Positions 63,092 through 64,000 of a DNA stretch of 64,000 nucleotides are shown in pieces. The first letter of the stretch is position 1. The number at the start of each line of letters is the position of its first letter. The position numbers were made by a program, and so were the translations under genes. Under the pieces are notes generated by a model. It was not told the origin of the DNA. It worked only from the letters and a program-made list of their open reading frames with translations, and made no database searches. The stretch is from Oceanospirillaceae bacterium (lineage in GTDB: Bacteria; Pseudomonadota; Gammaproteobacteria; Pseudomonadales; Balneatricaceae), in assembly GCA_013215445.1 (NCBI GenBank), contig JABSRA010000012.1, positions 1-64,000 of the forward strand, given 5' to 3'.

Positions 63092-64000
63092 TCAGCACAC
63101 TTTTCCTCTGGCTGCGACGGCTACTTTTTTAAGACGATTATCTGTTTGTAAAAAATAGACAAAATCAAACAGATTACTCACTACGCAGACATGGTTTGGC
63201 ACAATATTGAGCTTATCCCCTACCACTGGGCGTGTCTCGCAATGGCTAAAATCAATACAGCCATGCTCTTCACTGAGCCCGTAAATAACCGCTGCAGGAT
63301 ATTCTCTTATCCAACCGTGACCCTGCATCCCCAGCAAGTCTGAAGTGAGTGCTTTAGACCCTGCGTCAATCACTACTCTGTCGGCTGTAGGGCAACTGAC
63401 AACAGTAGCCAGTACGGTTAGCGCGCAGTCTTGGTATTCACAATCACCTCGTTCCACCAGTGACTTATCATTGTAAATATAAGTGCCGACCCGATATTCT
63501 GTCGCCTCATCATAGAGTTCAGCCCGATACATATTAGGAGTGCCACCACTGCTGATAACTTTAACGGTAAGCCCAATCTGTTCGCATAATTGACGCGCCT
63601 CTTTTAGCCATAAGTTCACTTCGGCCGCTCGATTAACCGGTGGGTAAGTCATTAGGCCGGTAAACTCCACCCCATCGGCGCTATCGATAAACGCCGCCAA
63701 CTGCTGCGCAGCTTCAGGAGTTTGTACGCCGCAGCGTTTCGCTCCAGTATCACATTCCACCAGCACGGAGAGACAGCCTCTATGCGCCCAAAAACAAGCA
63801 GATAACTGCCTCACCGTCTCTTCATTATCGGCAACCACGGTCAATTTCACCCGCTTGGAAAGCGCGACTAAACGCGCCAGTTTTGTTTCTCCCAAGATAT
63901 TGAAAGTGATCAGAATATCGCTAATGCCAGCGTCGGCGAACACTTCGGCCTCGGATATTTTTTGACAGTTGATGCCAATGGCACCTGCCTGGAGCTGTCG
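63092..64000 (-). CDS. D-threonine aldolase/D-serine dehydratase-like PLP enzyme (5' end cut off by the window)
   Basis: The frame stays open to the right edge (…QLQAGAIGINCQKISEAEVF), so the start lies beyond 64000; about 303 residues are visible of an expected 370-420. It is an alanine-racemase-fold PLP enzyme: the barrel includes VLVECDTGAKRCGVQTPEAA and VISSGGTPNMY, and the C-terminal domain has VIDAGSKALTSD, EEHGCIDF and the zinc-ligand PNHVCVVSNLFD (His and Cys), as in D-serine dehydratase and D-threonine aldolase. It probably cleaves or deaminates a D-beta-hydroxy amino acid. The PLP lysine is outside the window. Confidence 0.85.
   Translation of the reverse strand, partial: RQLQAGAIGINCQKISEAEVFADAGISDILITFNILGETKLARLVALSKRVKLTVVADNEETVRQLSACFWAHRGCLSVLVECDTGAKRCGVQTPEAAQQLAAFIDSADGVEFTGLMTYPPVNRAAEVNLWLKEARQLCEQIGLTVKVISSGGTPNMYRAELYDEATEYRVGTYIYNDKSLVERGDCEYQDCALTVLATVVSCPTADRVVIDAGSKALTSDLLGMQGHGWIREYPAAVIYGLSEEHGCIDFSHCETRPVVGDKLNIVPNHVCVVSNLFDFVYFLQTDNRLKKVAVAARGKVC

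Noticed and set aside
1-64000. Search by eye for tRNA genes, CRISPR arrays, insertion sequences, prophage or toxin-antitoxin genes
   Set aside because: None was supported; the repeats found are single palindromes or protein-coding repeats.

Overview
The window looks like a piece of a gammaproteobacterial chromosome of moderate GC. The most telling genes are PpnP, the E. coli-type SerA, DbpA, thiopurine methyltransferase, a malate synthase G of the 723-residue class and an rRNA leader resembling that of gammaproteobacteria. The TRAP transporter, phosphonate genes and HBM chemoreceptor would suit a heterotrophic, probably aquatic bacterium, but that is inference. I saw no phage, insertion sequence, CRISPR array or tRNA. 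Most of the window is intact metabolic operons, with several patches of decaying genes.

Layout. 1-450: promoters and leader of an rRNA operon that lies just off the left edge, on the minus strand. 458-4145: a 2-aminoethylphosphonate (AEP) island with EamA permease, GntR regulator, phnX and a wrecked phnW, with two TGGTATA-type operators. 4146-5431: decayed DNA. 5432-9161: a TRAP transporter with unusually large membrane subunits. 9742-12706: a DUF2927 protein, ppnP and serA. 13290-15871: a broken glycosyltransferase, then two intact lipopolysaccharide-type glycosyltransferases. 15951-32069: mostly housekeeping genes (lysophospholipase-like hydrolase, large MscS-type channel, glcB, dbpA, TetR, tag, GhrA-like reductase, VOC, LysR, MOSC, homocysteine methyltransferase) and one frameshifted acetyltransferase. 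32187-33892: two tandem orphan periplasmic binding proteins. 34032-39422: an amine oxidase-like flavoprotein, a LysR regulator and a three-domain kinase/M23/PLP fusion. 39700-42060: an HBM chemoreceptor.

42104-57728 is the best-defined system: a galactoside utilisation locus. It has a sugar ABC transporter (its ATPase sits in a divergent operon with an IclR regulator), a GH36 alpha-galactosidase, a GH42 beta-galactosidase and an oxidative De Ley-Doudoroff galactose route. That route would use an SDR or Gfo/Idh dehydrogenase, an SMP-30 lactonase, an IlvD/Edd-type dehydratase, 2-keto-3-deoxygalactonate kinase and KDPGal aldolase, ending in pyruvate and glyceraldehyde 3-phosphate. The regulator and transporter operons diverge from a compact promoter with a 10-bp inverted repeat carrying both -35 boxes and a KdgR-like box.

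57735-64000: small genes (Crp/Fnr, DoxX-like, SDR, DUF2141, VTT membrane protein, GNAT, HxlR, lipoprotein, tpm) and a D-threonine aldolase/D-serine dehydratase-like enzyme cut by the right edge. The HxlR gene has two matching operators and probably a leaderless mRNA. A short palindromic repeat occurs at 62360 and, split, around 27716-27885.
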